A stretch of 64,000 nucleotides of DNA from Thuidium tamariscinum (GCA_947034885.2 OX344751.2:7936001-8000000), one strand, 5' to 3'; positions 12,914 through 27,212 are shown, counted from the stretch's first letter. Program-made: numbers and translations. The notes: a model not told the origin generated them from the letters alone.

Positions 12914-13156
12914 TCACTTTTGTTTTGAGAAATTCTGTCTACCTTTCAGTGGGCTGAAATCAACATGCTGAACTTGCCTTGAACCTTGCCTTGAACCTTG
13001 TTGCAAAGCTGCAGTAAGCATTTCTAATTCTAAAATCTTGATATCTTTATGTAATTGGCATATGTCAATCATTAATTCCTTGAAAAATGGAACACCCTGC
13101 CCTTCACGTTCTAGTATCTTCAACAATTTGCATTCAAAATATTGATTACTGTGAAA
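12914..13156 (-). other. Possible orphan coding exon, product unknown
   Basis: After an acceptor-like TTTTCACAG, an open frame of about 80 codons reads with balanced, helix-forming composition ('VPFFKELMIDICQLHKDIKI') and ends in a stop. It contains a short duplication encoding GSRQ twice. It does not join the NUP214 gene, which has its own stop at 13641. It may be a terminal exon or gene relic. I do not recognise the family. Confidence 0.3.
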
Positions 13157-13640
13157 AGATTATATTAATAAGAAAAGATTTCACTCTTTCCAGGCTGAAT
13201 CATAAGTTCCCCAATTTGATTGTTTATGTCAGATTTTGTTTGAATCTCCATTCGTGCATGTAAATTTGCTGCCAAGCATGTATGGTTGTGGACTTAAATT
13301 TGTATACCTCAACGTGAAGGACCATTGAGAACAGGTAAAAATGTATACAAAGGTTACATTATCATTGCTAAGCACAATCTAACGATGTAGCGAATTCTGA
13401 ACACCATATTCGATTGCAAATCAAGTGAGCATGAAGTATTAACATTGCCCAATTGATAGTACCACATATCGAAGAAGGTGAACATCCACCTTCCTAAGTG
13501 TTTGAATATCCTCCTACTTCTTGAGAATATTCAAGCCATTTCTAATATGGATGTAAAAGAATCACAAATGCAATGCACTCGTCTGTTCCTTACAGTAACA
13601 TATCAGAAACTAAGAAATAATGAGGACGAACCACATGATG

Positions 13641-16600
13641 CTACTTTCTCATTTGGGTAAAGAGGCTTTGAACTGGAGGACTTGTGGTACCAAAAGCAGA
13701 TTGCCCTGCCCCTCCAAAACCTCCACTCCCAATTGAATTCCCTCCAAAGGCTTGAAAACCTCCACCTCCAGTGACGCCAGAAAAACCTGCAAAGCAAGGA
13801 ATCATTGACAAAAGTTGCAATTGAAATATCTAATCCTAAATACTCACATAAAAATCTAATACAGTGATATTTCTAGACTGTTTACAGCAAGTCTGACTGA
13901 AGAAAACAAGCTCAAAAATTTCGATGCACCAGACCCAAAATAGGTGTGATGGTTTCTAAGATCCACATGAAGCACTTCAGTAAAATTGAGTACGGTCTGA
14001 AGCAAGAACTAACCACCTCCTGATGCTCCCGCTGCTCCCGCAAAACCTCCCCCCGAGGCAGCACCTGCAAAACCACCTCCAGTTGAAGCACTACCAAACC
14101 CTCCTCCAGTGCCAGCACTGGCAAAACCACCTCCCATGCCAGCACTAGAGAAACCTCCTCCTGATGCAGCATTGCCGAACCCTGAACTTGGCGTGGAACC
14201 AAACGGAGTCGTCGACCCAAATCCCATTTGTCTTGTTTGACCAAATGTCCCCAGTGCACTTCCCAAGGCTTGCTGGCCAGGTCCAAGCTGAGATGGCTGC
14301 CCAAAACCACCTGCTCCAGGCTGTCCAGGACTTCCAAACGCTGGACTAGTCCCTCCAGGGGTTGGGCCGAAAGGATTGCCAGTAGAAGGATTGGCCGTAG
14401 TGCTTCCGAAGGCTGATCCAAACGGACTAGCTCCAGACTGTGACATTGAAGGGTTCCCGAAACCAAATCCTCCACTCGAATGTGCAGGTGACTGAGCAGA
14501 TGGCAAGCTGAATGACGGTGGCCTGAATAGTTGACCCTGGGGTGATGAAGTACCAAATGCTGAAGATGTTGGTTGAATACCAAACGCTGAAGAGGTTGGT
14601 TGAGTACCAAATACTGAAGAGGTTGGTTGCGTCCCAAATGCTGAAGAGGTTGGGAGAGTGCCGAATGCTGAAGAAGTTGGTGGAGTGCCGAACACTGAGG
14701 CAGTCTGTTGAGTACCAAATGCTGAAGAAGTTGATTGAGTTCCAAATGGGGCAAGATTTCCAAATAGATTGGTCTTCGGAGCTTGGGAGGGAGCAGGAGT
14801 TGATGACCCTAGCCCTAAACCTCCAAGATTAAACCCTCCTAGAGATGTTGTCCCTCCAGTCACCTGTTCTTCGTCCATGTCTTCCTCATCAGTGTCAGGA
14901 GTTGTAATCGGTGGCACACTGAAGGTAGCTGGGGTGCTTGCAGCAGGGAAAACAAACGGAGTCTGGGAACTTGAAGAAGGGTTTGTATTAGGCGAGGAAG
15001 TTGGTGCGAACAGCATACTTCCCACAGGCGCTGATGTGGGCTTGAGGTTCGGAGTGGAAGCAGATACATTCAGCGATGATGGTGGCTGACCACCTTGAGC
15101 TTGAGATACCAACAGATTTGATGGTGCGGCCCCAGTAGTACTTGCCTGAGTGCCAAATAATGTAGACTTCGCTGCAGAGGAAGGTGCAACTGAAGATGAA
15201 GTGGGAATTGTTTGGCTTACAGTCGTACTAAAAGAAAGTTCTGGATTACCAGTTGCCTTGCCTACAGTACTCTGATTGGAAATACTCTGAGCGGCAGGTG
15301 TGAGTGGCAGAGTCTGCTTCGCATCATTTTTATGAGAGCCAGTATCACCTTCCCGTGAACCCGGCACTCTAGTCGTGGGAGTACTAAGGGTGAAGGAATT
15401 TGAGGATGTAGTTGCATCTTGAATTGGCCCAGTCGATGACGATCGAGAAAATGAGCTGGAAGAAAAGGAGGGAGTGCCAAATGAAGGGGTTCCGAATGAG
15501 GCAGTCTTGAATCCAAAACCAGGTCTCTCATCCTTCCCACTGTCCGCTGAGAACTTCGAATTGGGATCGACGCCGAACTTTGTACTCTCAGTGGCCAGTT
15601 TTGTGGTAGACATACTTCCACTCATAGTAGTAGACCCAGCAGAGCCGAAAACAGAGCTTGGGGAACTTGAAAATTTTGTACTTGAACCCGCAATTGAAGT
15701 CTCTGTTATACCCATGTTGCTTGCAGGCTTTCCTGAAGGTTCTGACGGAACAGCCGGCTTTGCCACTGATGGTGTAGCAAAAGAGAATGACGATGCAGCG
15801 TTGGGAGGATTGTTGATTGTAAACTTGAATACACTCGGTGACGGAGCATTAGATGGGGAAGGACCAAATGGGGATCCACTGGCAGCATTGGAGCTTGAGC
15901 TTAGAGCGGTGGTTTGGGTTGTTGTCGTCCTTCCAGGTAGTGGTCCAAACCTAGAGGCCATTGCTGGTACAGACTTCTCAGCAAACGATGATGCATTCCT
16001 TGGAGCTGCCAGGTTAAGAAAAAAAATTATATAAGTACTATTATCTTGAATACGCGAATACAAAAGAGCAGAACAAACAGGAGGGAGATTCCGCAATCCA
16101 GATAGGCTGAATGAGAAACACACTACCTCATTCCGCCCTAAAAAAATATAATAACGGCTCCACATAAACTTCATGTCATAAAGTAAAGAACAAACTCCCA
16201 ATCGAACAGCAACGTTTCTGCAGAAACTTGCCTGCCTACAAACAAAAGAACATTTCTGAATTCTAAAAAGTATTTCACTCATTTCAGGAATTAGATCTTA
16301 CATGCTCTCTTTGAATCAGGTCGGCCGTCTCCCGACTGTTGTTCAAATAAGGTAGCAGATGACTGAGACCCCGGTAGACTTGAGATGGCCGAATTTGCTG
16401 AGAATCCACTAGAAACGGAAGGGCCCTTATTTTCAGGAGTAGATGTGGACGGAGCAGGACTCGAAGTAGCTGAGCGTGTCTGACTTGATAAAACCCGCCT
16501 CACGTGTCGAGGAGGGGCGGCACTCTCTTCGGAGGACTCCTACTTGCAGAAATAAAATAGGATGTTCACAATTTATTATCCAAACTATCTCACTTTAATC

Positions 16601-19600
16601 ATAACATAACACAAGGAAAGCACGCAAAAGAAATTGATCTTGTCAAGCTTGACTGCGGAACTTGAATGGAAACGAATATCTATTTGAGAAGCAACTAATT
16701 CAACGAAGACGTAGATTCCACTACTATCATTGAAAACCGGAGAGCAATGCAAAAAGGGATTAAGACATACTCGCTCCAACAGCCCCTAGTAGGAGGTCAT
16801 AGAACTTGGAAAAAGTTTCAAAACGCACCTGAAAAGACCTTTGACGGATATGTTTGACGAGCATATTGCTTGAAGTACTTGAAGGCTTTGGCTGCTGAGA
16901 GGGAGTGTGGTATGAGACTCGTTCAATCGTTGTCTTTGGAGAGGCTCCTCCTGCTAATGCTAAGGCTTTTTGAACCTGTCAGAGTACACATAGGTGAGAA
17001 TCTCTCAAAAAAAGAAAGAAATTTTTGAAGAATGACGTACAACTGAAAATTCAAGCCACCTGAGATCAGCATACGATCATAAATACACGAGCATCCACCA
17101 AGGGTTGCCAGTCACTGATTTCAGCGTACCGCAAAGAAGAAATAGCATACCACAAGGTCAAAGAGATGGGTATCATAGGGCAAGACCGAGTACTAATAAC
17201 AAGCCCATAGTCAATTATAGATTTTTCAATTGAAAGCTAGACTCCGACTCGAGGTTGCAAAACACAGTACCCCATCCATAGAGTCTCTTCTCCTTCTGGT
17301 AACTGATGGAGCTCCAACTCCAGAGTCAGAGGGCATGGTTCGTCTTGGTGGAGTAGTGTGAATAGGCAGCCCCAACTCGGCCTTTAAAGCTGGAGAGTGG
17401 ATTGATTGTTGACGAGAAAGAGGGCTAGCGGCTGCTCTGCTGAAAGATGGTCGGCTTTGCATATGGAGGGTATCTTCCGAAGACAGACCAACAGATTTCA
17501 TTATTTTTTGGGATGTTTGTGGTTGTGCCGATATATTCAACGCCTCCATTTGCTGAAACACCTGTTGAGAAAGACGATCTGCCGAGGAAAGAAGTCCGTT
17601 TACTGTGCTGTAAAGATTTTGTATAGACTGACTCCGCCTGTTCATGAACCAAAAATTGGTGAATCTCTGGCAGACGATGGGGATTTTTCAAATGCTCTCG
17701 AAACTTGTATAGACGTGTGCACTAATATACTCAGTCAAATCAATAACTAATACCCTCTGCAAATGATTCAAAAGTAGAACCGAAGCCCACTGTGCAACGT
17801 CTCCATTTGCATTACAAAGCACCACAGGAGTACTAATACAAATAACGATTAGACAAATGCAAGCATAAAATGTCATGTCAAATTATCTATTGCATCAGAG
17901 ATTTGTTTGAAGGTGACATATACAACAAGTTCAAGAAATTCACTCTCCTGCTAGCCAAAGGAATCATAGTAACCTCAAGGCGTAGATTGGCACATCCATA
18001 CTTTGTGTCCATCACAGTGGTGATTTACAGTGAAGCAGCATACGTCATCGACACACAGTGAGCATACGTACCCCGTGCTTGATTGGCGGTTGAGGTTATT
18101 CTTTTCATCCTTCAGACTAACAACTCGCTTTCTGTTATCAAGTTCAAGGTGGTGAACATGCTCTTCCAATGCCGCAATTTGCTGCTTCAAAGCCTGCAGC
18201 ACACCAAACGAAGACATGATTAACTGTAAATTTCAGTCGAATTCATTGAAGTTCATGATAACTAGATGATTATAGTTGGAGACATCAACAAATACCGATC
18301 TGCAAGCACTTTTTAATTGCTTGTGATGGGCAGTATCTCTTGAAACTTGAGGAGGTAGTTAGCAGGAAATACTTGGTACTCAATTAAAAATTACCTGCTC
18401 TGATTTTGTTACGCGTTTTCGTTTGACGGCCAGATCTGGTGTCAACTTGCGTCGACTCCAGAGCTCTTGGTGTCGATTTTCTGCAGCTTGTTCTGCTAAG
18501 CTTTGCACATAGAGTCGCCATGCATCGACTGCTCGGTCATTCCAACATTACCCGGTGGTTGTGAATTTCCCATAACTGCTTGCTAATTTAATATCATAAG
18601 AACCCAGAGTATAAAAAAGACGATCTGTACTACCTTACTACAGGCTTAGAGCAAGTATGCAATAAATGAACATTCTCCAGTCTGAAATTTTTAATTTGAA
18701 ACAACCCTCGTAGTCCTAAGTGCTTAATGAAAAGAAATAACTTGAACGGAACGGATGAAGAACATGAAAGATTCGACCAAGTCACGGAATTTAACCTTGC
18801 AAATTTTCATCACGCAGATTGTTGAGACTGTGTCTTTCTTCTTCGACCCGTTCCTACAGCAAGATAAGAAGAAAGTAAACGAGGAATACAAATTCACTTA
18901 TTTCCAAATAAAACAAGTAACATCCTTTGGCAGATTCATAGACTATCTCCTCCAAGCCGGAAGGGCCAATAATAAGACCTACAAAATCTTTGTGATTTCA
19001 AAGGAGAAGCAATAGTGGAATACTCAACCTGAGGATTGGTGACTCTAAACAATGACTCAAAAAGTTAGATGTTAAAATTTGACAAAACAGACCTTGACAG
19101 TCTTGCAGTTATCAGCAAGAGTCCGGATCCCCAACTCAAGCTCGTTAAGAGACTGCTTTGTAAAGCAAGGAGGTTGATTGGACGCAGTCCTCTGACCCCT
19201 TCCTTCAATGTAAGCCATTAGGTTGTCCACTTCATCAGCCATTTTTTTAATCTACAAAATAGAATATACGCGGAAGTGAGTATCGAGTAAAGCTTTCGGA
19301 TTTAACAAATAGAATCAGAGAGTTGTTCCAAGCCATAGATGTCTGCATAACTTTCATTCAGGATTTTGGTAGGACGCGATTTGTGCCAAACAACTTTACC
19401 ATGAAAGGATTTCGCAAAGAGATGCACATGGATCCCAGAACGACGAGGATCGACACGAGAGTGGAAAATGACTCACAATACTAGAATCAAACCTTACCTT
19501 CTCCAACTCAACAATGAAAGCTTGTTCTGGTTCGGATACACCAGATTGCCTCGCTGAGGTAACTGCAAGCGTTCTAGCCCCGCTAGCAGGTATCTTCTGC

Positions 19601-22600
19601 GGTCCTGTCTGAGAACCTCGTTCCAGAGGAGATGGTTTTGGGGTTGAGGTCGGTGCTCTCGTACCTTTGTCATGGCCTGCTTTGGCTATGAGTTTGTCAA
19701 AGCCAAAGCCAGATGATTGTTGAGGTTTAAGACTACCGGAGGATAGAGAGGCAGGAGTACCCACTGGCAGGAAGGAAGAGGAAGATTGACTGCTGGTACC
19801 TTTGTCATTTGCTGCTTGACCAAATAAACCAAAGCCAGATGATTGTGGAGATCTAAGACTGCCAGATGATAGAGCAGATGATAGAGAGGAAGATGAAGAG
19901 GGCTGAAAGGATGCGGTAAATTGACGACTGCCTTTGTCATTTCCTGCCTGACCAAAAAGGCTCGGGCCTGAAGACTGTGAATGTTTGAGACTTCCAGACG
20001 ATTGAGAGGGAAAAGGAGTGCTCTGGGGAAATGTTGTTGTTTGACTGCTAGGAGATTGCACTTGAGATACACTCCTGTTCAAAGTCACAGGAAGTTGGGG
20101 TGTAGATCCTGTTTGCTGTACTTGATCGAGGCCAGATGGAGCGCTCTTTGCTGTGCTCAGAGAGTTGATGTTGCTGGATCCAGTTGATGCAAGACTACTC
20201 AAAGCTGAAGCACCTGGCGTTTGCAAACTGGACACGGGTGAGGTATCTTTAGCCGATACAAAGCTGCTATCCTTCATTGATAAACTTTTCCCTTGAGCCT
20301 CCAACAATGATCCAGACCTGCCTGTTGCAAGAAGAGTACGCTTGAAATTAAACGAATGGGCAGTAATCATTTTGACTGCATTGTCTCACAAAAGACTTGA
20401 TTTCGAACTCCCTGTAATACCCTAAAAATGTGCAGCTGAGAAACTAAAACAAAATGATGGGTAGGACTTGTAAAGCACAGAAATCAAATATTGCGACGAT
20501 CCATTCTCGTCAATCAACTTGTAAAGAAAAGAAAGAAGAAAACAACCTTGAGATGGAAAGCGAGGGAGGACTTCATCGTTGAGATTACTGTCATTCTCTC
20601 TATCTGTTTCACTTCCAGAAGATAATGACCTTTCGTCTTCAATTCGCTCCTCGGCCTGTTTAATTCTCGCGTCTTGTAACCCAGGCGATTCTTTGTCGAT
20701 AAGAACTGCTTGAGGAGCCTTTGCAAGCATGTCCACAGATGTATTTGATTTGACATCTGCACGATTACTCTCTGGAAGGTTTGAAGGAGGAGATACCAAA
20801 GTTGCAGCAGATGCACTCTCGTCAAGCCTGCTATACGCTACTATTCATCAATAAGATGGGCCACTTTTCCACACAAAAAATATAAAGAAATAAAAGCGAT
20901 ATTTCCCATTTGGATAAACTCAGCAATTGCAAATGTTCGAGATGAGCAACAATAAATTCTGCGCAATCCGCTCACAAACGAAACGACATTCGAACTATCA
21001 CACGGCAAACTCCAAATGGAAACGACGTCGTTCATAAGCAACATCAATGCTCAGAATAGGAAAGGAACCCACCTAGCCACCGAAAAAAGACTAAGCTTCC
21101 CTCCAAGCGATAAGCACATCAAGACTGGGCATGCAGGGAGATTCGTGTCTCCACTGTCATCACGTGGGTCCGTAACATGTAGTTCAGTAGTGGTCATACC
21201 GACAGCAAGCCCAAGTATAATATCGTCATCCCCATTCTCTGTACTTGTAGACACCCATGAACTTGATTAGTATAAGGCAGGAGTTTTGCAGCAAACATCG
21301 ACTCATCTTGACATCTCCAACTGATACAAAAACTCATACGACTCAAAGTTTATCACCTTGGAGTTCTATGCGAGGAAGCCAAGTGTCATCTATAATGTCA
21401 ATGATGAGAGCTTCATGTTTCTTTTCCTCCGAAAACCATCCCAAAATGACTATGTGATCATCCACACTACGCCTGCTTGCCGCGATCGCCATCTCCCTAA
21501 AACAAAAATAAATCCCACTTGAAGATTTATGGTGCAGACACATAAAATATGGAAACTTAATATATATACACACGTACTACAGCCAAAGTATAGATGCTTA
21601 TCATGGCAGATGCATCCGCAGCAATCAAATAATGAGTCAAAGAGAGCTTCAGCCAAAAATCTAACCAATAAGCTACAACGTAAGCAATTTGATGAACACA
21701 CAGACCTGTTCTAGAAGAAGTTTTGACATCTCAGACAAATTCCATCCACTCACCAAGGTTTTATGTACTCAGCAAGCATGTAGGGGCCACTTCCTGCCGG
21801 GATAATCCTAGAATCAATAGACGGGAAGGTATTATCGAAAACAACTCCTGTGATTGTCCCACCTTCCTGCGAGCAAAATTCGGATATGATTTAGGTCAAG
21901 ACTAGGCAATCTGACATCTTACATTTCAAGCAGCCGTCTACAATATAGCTCTACATGCTTTTGTTTAAAAGGAAGAACTGAAGCAAGCTTCACCTTTGCA
22001 AGATCTCCATCCCTGGAAGTCACTAGGATGAGAGGACACTCTTCCTCCTCTCCCTCCTCATTGGTTTGAGTATATGCGACCAGCATAGCATCAGGGCGAA
22101 TCCATTGCAAGCTTTCCCCTGTCAAGAAGAGAAAAATCCAGTCAAAGGACGAAGGACGAAGGATTAATGAAGAGTGACGTCACACTCCCATCTCAATCAC
22201 ACTGGCTCTTAGTAATAGCATGAGAGAAACCCTCTAAGCAATGACTTCAGCACCATTTTCGAGCTGTTAATTCTTTCCATGTCGTAATGTAAACGACCTG
22301 CACGCTGCAGAAAACTCAAGACTTCCTTTAGGGATGAGCATATTGTGAATCCATAAAACAAAGGCTGTCACCTCAATACACATAAATATTAAATTGTAAA
22401 TCCTTTCTAATCCTGAGATTGACATGACGTACTCAACCTTGAAACTACATCCTATCTGTAAACTGGGTTTGTGTGGGGAAATTAGTCACCAGAGAAGGGA
22501 AACATAGAAGTTTCCATTAGTAATCAATAGGTAAGTCTTATCTTTCAGCAATCCTCATTAGCTTATGAAAAGGATATCTCACGTTTTCAACTTTAAGTTA

Positions 22601-24249
22601 CCTTGTAAATTCTCGGTTACATCACCAATTTCAGCAGGAAGGTTGAAGGTGAACTGTGATTCGAACTTGGAATTGCATACACAGACAGCAAGCTCACTAG
22701 TTAAATATGATATGTGCTTTCCATCTGGACTCCATGACGCTGCATCACAAAGCAAAGCACACCACTTAAGCTCACTATCTTCCCTCGAATTCAGGTAGAG
22801 TGAGACTTTGAGCAAAACAAATAGCCAATTCAAAATATAACATCCACTAAAATAAAAAGGCATGTGGATAAATGACCAATTAGATATGGTAGATGTCTAT
22901 CACTCAAACAACAAATCATTCCAAGGCCAATGCACGTACAATACCTGCAATAACACCTTTGTCCACAACATGCGAAGGTGCTTGCCCAACACGTCCTGAA
23001 AAGAGATGGCCCTCTCTGGACAATAGGACATAGATTTCGTCATCGGCAGGACTCCATCTGAAATCTTTCACACTGCCTTCAGAAATATCCCTAGACTCCA
23101 ATGGAGTTTTGTCCAACTGCATCATACAAAAGATTCATCGAGTATTGAGTGTACTTCTTTGCAATACTGAACTTCTTCAAATGCATGAAGACTATTATCT
23201 AGACAATATGCTTTGACTATTTTATGCTGTTCTACTTTGATCCGATATAAGGAGAATATCCATGCAGAATGCACAAGTTAAATTCTCGCAACGCCGTCAC
23301 AGACATCAGGGTGAGGTCATGCAAAGATTACCTTGTGGATGAGAGAAGGAACATCATAGAGGTGAACAGCCCGATCCCCGACACATGCGGCCAAAGTGAA
23401 CTCATCACTCGAAAGGTCCAAAATACGAACGCCAGATATTGGGACATTTAAGTAACAACCCTGTTGCGCTGTTTTACCATCAGAGCTATCCTTCGCTTGC
23501 TGTGCCACTTCAACGAGGCTCGATGTTCGCGTGACCACAAAACCTGCACAGAGAATTATTGTCAGCCGATTGATATTCAAGACAAATTTTCTGATACATG
23601 TGCGCAGAGACAAATTGGAAACAGGTAGTGCTCATCAGGCCTATAAAGTAAGAAAAGATTGAGCAATGAGCCTCAATAATATAGATCAGACAGCTCCAAG
23701 ATGCGCACTGTAGAATGCCACTACAATCACCCTAATAAATATGCTGTACGTGCTACAAGATCAAAAGGGAAAAAATTAAATGAAGTAGCAATAAGACACG
23801 GCGCCTAGGTACTGTCAAAGGTTCAGAAGTGAAGAGCGCTACTGCAATTCAACTTTCCCGCCTTCGCGAGGCCATGCACAACTAAAGATGAAGTTGCCAA
23901 AATCGAGCACTCAGACAATCAATTTTTCGCTCATGAGAAGCGACTTCAGAAAAATTCAACGACAACGGGCGGAAAAATGCCACCAAAAACGCAGACGCAA
24001 AATTCAAAATCAGAATCAATCATGAGAAATCACAGAAATCGCATCGCGCTTCTCCCAATGGACAAGCAATGATCTCTCACCAGCCGAGTGCACGAAGAAA
24101 GAAATGCCAAAGCGATTGGAGACCGCCAGCCCTCGGACAGGCGCATTTGCATCGGTGAAAGCTTCCGATCCCTCGCTCAAAGGCAGGTCCACGCCAATCC
24201 GACGAAACAGGATGTCCTTCGCCTCCCGTCTGGCTTCCGTCGTCTCCAT
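13641..24249 (-). CDS. NUP214: Nucleoporin NUP214 (nuclear pore, cytoplasmic side)
   Basis: Twenty exons with consistent GT-AG phases: 24249-24081, 23543-23332, 23116-22945, 22805-22602, 22118-21994, 21866-21754, 21496-21357, 21238-21073, 20827-20547, 20321-19498, 19251-19093, 18853-18796, 18528-18395, 18193-18072, 17832-17754, 17666-17271, 16975-16829, 16539-16302, 16005-14014 and 13786-13641. They total 5877 nt (1958 aa). Exons 1-8 encode a beta-propeller-like N-terminal domain ('[16 protein letters not shown]', '[19 protein letters not shown]', '[11 protein letters not shown]'). Exons 9-10 are Ser-rich with 'GFGLFGQ' FG motifs. Exons 11-16 are helical and coiled coil ('[19 protein letters not shown]'). 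Exon 19 is a long FG-repeat domain, and the protein ends 'SLFTQMRK'. NUP214 (LNO1 in Arabidopsis) anchors the mRNA-export helicase at the cytoplasmic pore face. The start ATG at 24249 was chosen because upstream in-frame codons lack ATG. Confidence 0.93.
14551..14748 (-). repeat. 27-bp tandem repeat coding FG units in NUP214 exon 19
   Basis: About eight copies of a 27-bp unit encode nonapeptides of the type SAFGTQPTS, with variants SVFGTPPTS and SAFGIQPTS. The unit keeps the frame and adds FG motifs, so the array can change the number of FG sites by unequal exchange or slippage. Confidence 0.85.
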
Positions 24250-24508
24250 GGCGCTCGTTGCCGCCACCTGCAAAGCCTCACACTGCTCTGCCGTCCGTAA
24301 TCGGCCTCAGCATCTCCCCTCTCTGGTCAGCCAACAACCAAGGGCTGAATGAATCTCTCGTCTGGATCAAAGCAGCGAAGGACCTCGGAGGACTGCAAAC
24401 GGAGCCAGGCGATGGCGAGGGAGGAGAAGGGTTTTAGCATTCAAGACTCAGCCGTCGGTGTGAACGGCGTCCTTGGCAAGCTTGTTGGTTCTCCCTAAAA
24501 CCCATTGC

Positions 24509-25135
24509 TTAACCCCTAAATGCCCAAGGCCTGTTTTGAGCTTCTTGGAATTTGCTCTGAATTGAAAAAAAATCCAACATTTGATAAGGTGAATCAATTT
24601 CTTTTGAATTGTAACTGTATAAATTCAAAGTAGACATGTTAGAAATGACATAAGAAAAAAATAATAATAATAATCACTTATGGATTGAAAGATTATAATG
24701 TTTGATCATGAGAGTGTAAAAACTATGAAAATCTTTGAGCTCTCTTTTTGCATGTCAAATCTAAAAAGTTGGTCACCAAAAAAATATGAGGTTGAAGGGC
24801 CTAACAAGCATAACTCCAATAAATTTATGGCTTTTCAAAATCTACTTTACAATTTTTTCAAATGAATTTTTAGTGTGATTTTTTCTTTAAGATCTAGTGT
24901 ATTTGAAACTCATTTCCAAGAGTCCTTGACACTACGGAATGTCAAGATTGCAGTGGGTTCCCTTGCACTAAATCTTGAATAGAAAAATCATAATCATTCA
25001 TTTTCAAAATTGGATTATTGATGCTAAAATTAGACTTCAAATAGAATCTTCTAAAAATAGAAATTTGGTAAGATTTTATTTAACTTCAAAGTTTCTTCAA
25101 CACTACATTTGGATGCCTTAGGCATTTAGGGGTTA
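24509..25135. mobile_element. TIR element of the TTAACCCCTAAA family, 627 bp
   Basis: It begins TTAACCCCTAAATGCCCAAG and ends with the inverse, GCCTTAGGCATTTAGGGGTTAA. It is noncoding and AT-rich inside, and lies about 260 bp upstream of the NUP214 ATG, so it may border that promoter. No clear target duplication was found. A related element lies at 58671-59597. Confidence 0.7.
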
Positions 25136-25886
25136 ATCGCATTCACACTTGCACTGGCTGTCCTGAATAGCATAAATTTTCTTCAGGAATTTTTTTTTTA
25201 ACCAAATGGGAAATTTCCAAGGAATTTATTTTTCAAGTCTTGTTGAGAAAGGTGCAAATTTCCCCCATTCCGTGCTTGTAGAAGGAATGAACAGCAAGAT
25301 ATACAAGGGCCTGACCCCAAATTTTGATTTGAGATGCTTCAATATTTATATGGTCAATGTTATTTTAAAAAGATTTAAATTATGTATTTATTTTATCATT
25401 ATACTAGTACGCTATGTGCTATTTCCATGGTTTAATAAAATAAATAGAAGTAAAAGTAATTTTCTAAATTTTTAATTCATAAAAATTTGGAAATTCAAGA
25501 ACTTTTTTCCAATGAGTTGAAACTGTATGAAACAAAGTCTTTGCACCTCTCTAGCAAAGAAATTTCTAACAATATCAAGAGCATGATCACAGGATGCAGG
25601 ATTCCATAAATCTCACCACAACAAACAAAACAAACAAACATAGCAAAACACAAATAGTAAGCCTAATTTAATATATGGATGTATGGCCAAGTATGTCCTA
25701 TACCATTGCCACAATATAATAATATAAAATTTAATTAATTAATTTTTTAGTTCTATAACTCATAAAAAATTTGAAATTTAACATCTTTTCTATCATGGGT
25801 TAAGAAGTCATGAAACAAAGTCCATGCATCCCTCTTTGCAAAGAACTTGCCAACAAGGCCAAGAACCTAATTTAAAGATACATGGT
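25136..25886. other. AT-rich intergenic DNA, no gene seen
   Basis: Contains one 89-codon frame at 25206-25475 without family features. The 3' end holds the left copy of the LINE target duplication. Confidence 0.45.
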
Positions 25887-26754
25887 ATGGGGCACCGTAT
25901 GGGCCCCAGAGAGGATTAGCAAGGAAGTTGGCTTATTATGGTTAATATGGCATCGCGCTGTGACTGTGAATGAGTGAAGAGGGCGCATAAATGAAGATAT
26001 TGATACAAGTTATCTTGTCTGCCCGAGAGGAGCCACCAAATCAATCTTGTATAGATTTTTGGAGTGCATCTACGCTCAAATCGCCTGGCAATGGATCATC
26101 CACATAATGAACGCGTTGCTCATAGGTGACCAAGCTTAGGGTCCTTGGAGACCTCTAAACTAGAGACAAGGGATTTTCTCGTTGGCCATTCCCCGCCACT
26201 TCAACACGTTTAAGTACATTTGGCTTGAAGCTTCGGCTACAACAATGTGGTCTCTTTGGATTCAAAAGAACGGTAAGGTATTCAATGACAAGTTGTAGAA
26301 TCTAGACCAGCTCTTGAGCTACATCTAGAACAGCCTCATTAATTACAGTAGACACGAATGGGCTAATGTCAATTGCAACAACATTTGCTCAATGGAAACG
26401 CAAAGTAAACTCCTCAACGCTTTCACTAAAAGAAAATGTAAGTTCAACCTCTTCACCAACATGGAGAATGGTCAAACCCGATGGTCGCCTTTTGGTTCAA
26501 GGGGTAGCTTCGTCTTTGAACCACCTTGAATCTCGACGGACACAACAAGGCTCCGCCCTACGGCCGGCCGCGATGGGCCAAGCCCACCTAATGCGCTCAT
26601 GCCCTTAGTTGCAAGTTTAATTCTAGTCAGTCAATCCCCGTTGTCCGTCTTGTTTGAGCCGTCCTCTCTATCTGTCCTCCACCAGGCCACTTGGGGCTGG
26701 TGGCTTTGTATTTTTTCCTCGTGCAATGAAATTTAATTTAATTTGCTTAAAAAA
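25887..26754 (+). mobile_element. 5'-truncated L1-type LINE with 13-bp target duplication and poly(A)
   Basis: Direct repeats AAAGATACATGGT flank it at 25874-25886 and 26755-26767, and it ends in a short A-run. Translation with several stops reads like the C-terminal end of plant LINE ORF2, after the reverse transcriptase: 'CPRGATKSILYRFLECIYAQ', then a Trp-rich stretch with 'QKNGKVFNDK'. This matches the RT zinc-binding/C-terminal region. Only the last 0.87 kb was inserted, as is usual for target-primed reverse transcription. Confidence 0.88.
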
Positions 26755-26852
26755 AAAGATACATGGTTCTAAAATCTCAGTGCAATATACAAAACAAACA
26801 AACTCATTTATAGTATAGATTCATTGCAGCACATATCTAAAATTAATGAAAT

Positions 26853-27212
26853 CACTAGAAGAAAACTACACTATTCATGCCAAAAACTGCGCTTAATTTG
26901 CCAAACCTGCGTTCTACTTAATAAAGACTACATTGGGACTGCGTTGCGTTCAACGTAACGTGTGGAGTAGATTGTGTGGAGTTCTCCCTTTATAACGTAG
27001 AATTCTGTGTTTCAACATGTCAATACAAAATTAAACAAGGAAAACGCAAAATTCAACAAGGAAAATGTAGAATTTTGCATTAGAATGAAAAACTCCGCAT
27101 GACAAAGCAAAACTTCAACACAATCCACTCCACACGTTATGTTGAATGCAACATAGTTTCAACATAGTTTCAACACAGTTTCTGTCAAATACAACGTAGT
27201 TTTCTTCTAGTG
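26853..27212. mobile_element. CACTA-type MITE, 360 bp, with AAT target duplication
   Basis: It starts CACTAGAAGAAAACTAC and ends with the exact inverse, GTAGTTTTCTTCTAGTG. The 3-bp direct repeat AAT flanks it (26850-26852 and 27213-27215). Inside are inverted subterminal blocks around GTGTGGAGTAGATTGTGT and its inverse. It encodes no protein, so it would need a CACTA transposase in trans. Confidence 0.88.

Noticed and set aside
14164..16034. Long plus-strand frames opposite NUP214 exon 19 (for example 15474-16034)
   Set aside because: They are antisense shadows of the low-complexity FG-repeat exon, without independent splice or start context.
21923..21993. Longer version of NUP214 exon 5 to a donor at 21922
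   Set aside because: It puts the next exon out of frame. The donor at 21993 (AAAG|GTGAAG) restores phase and the expected protein.
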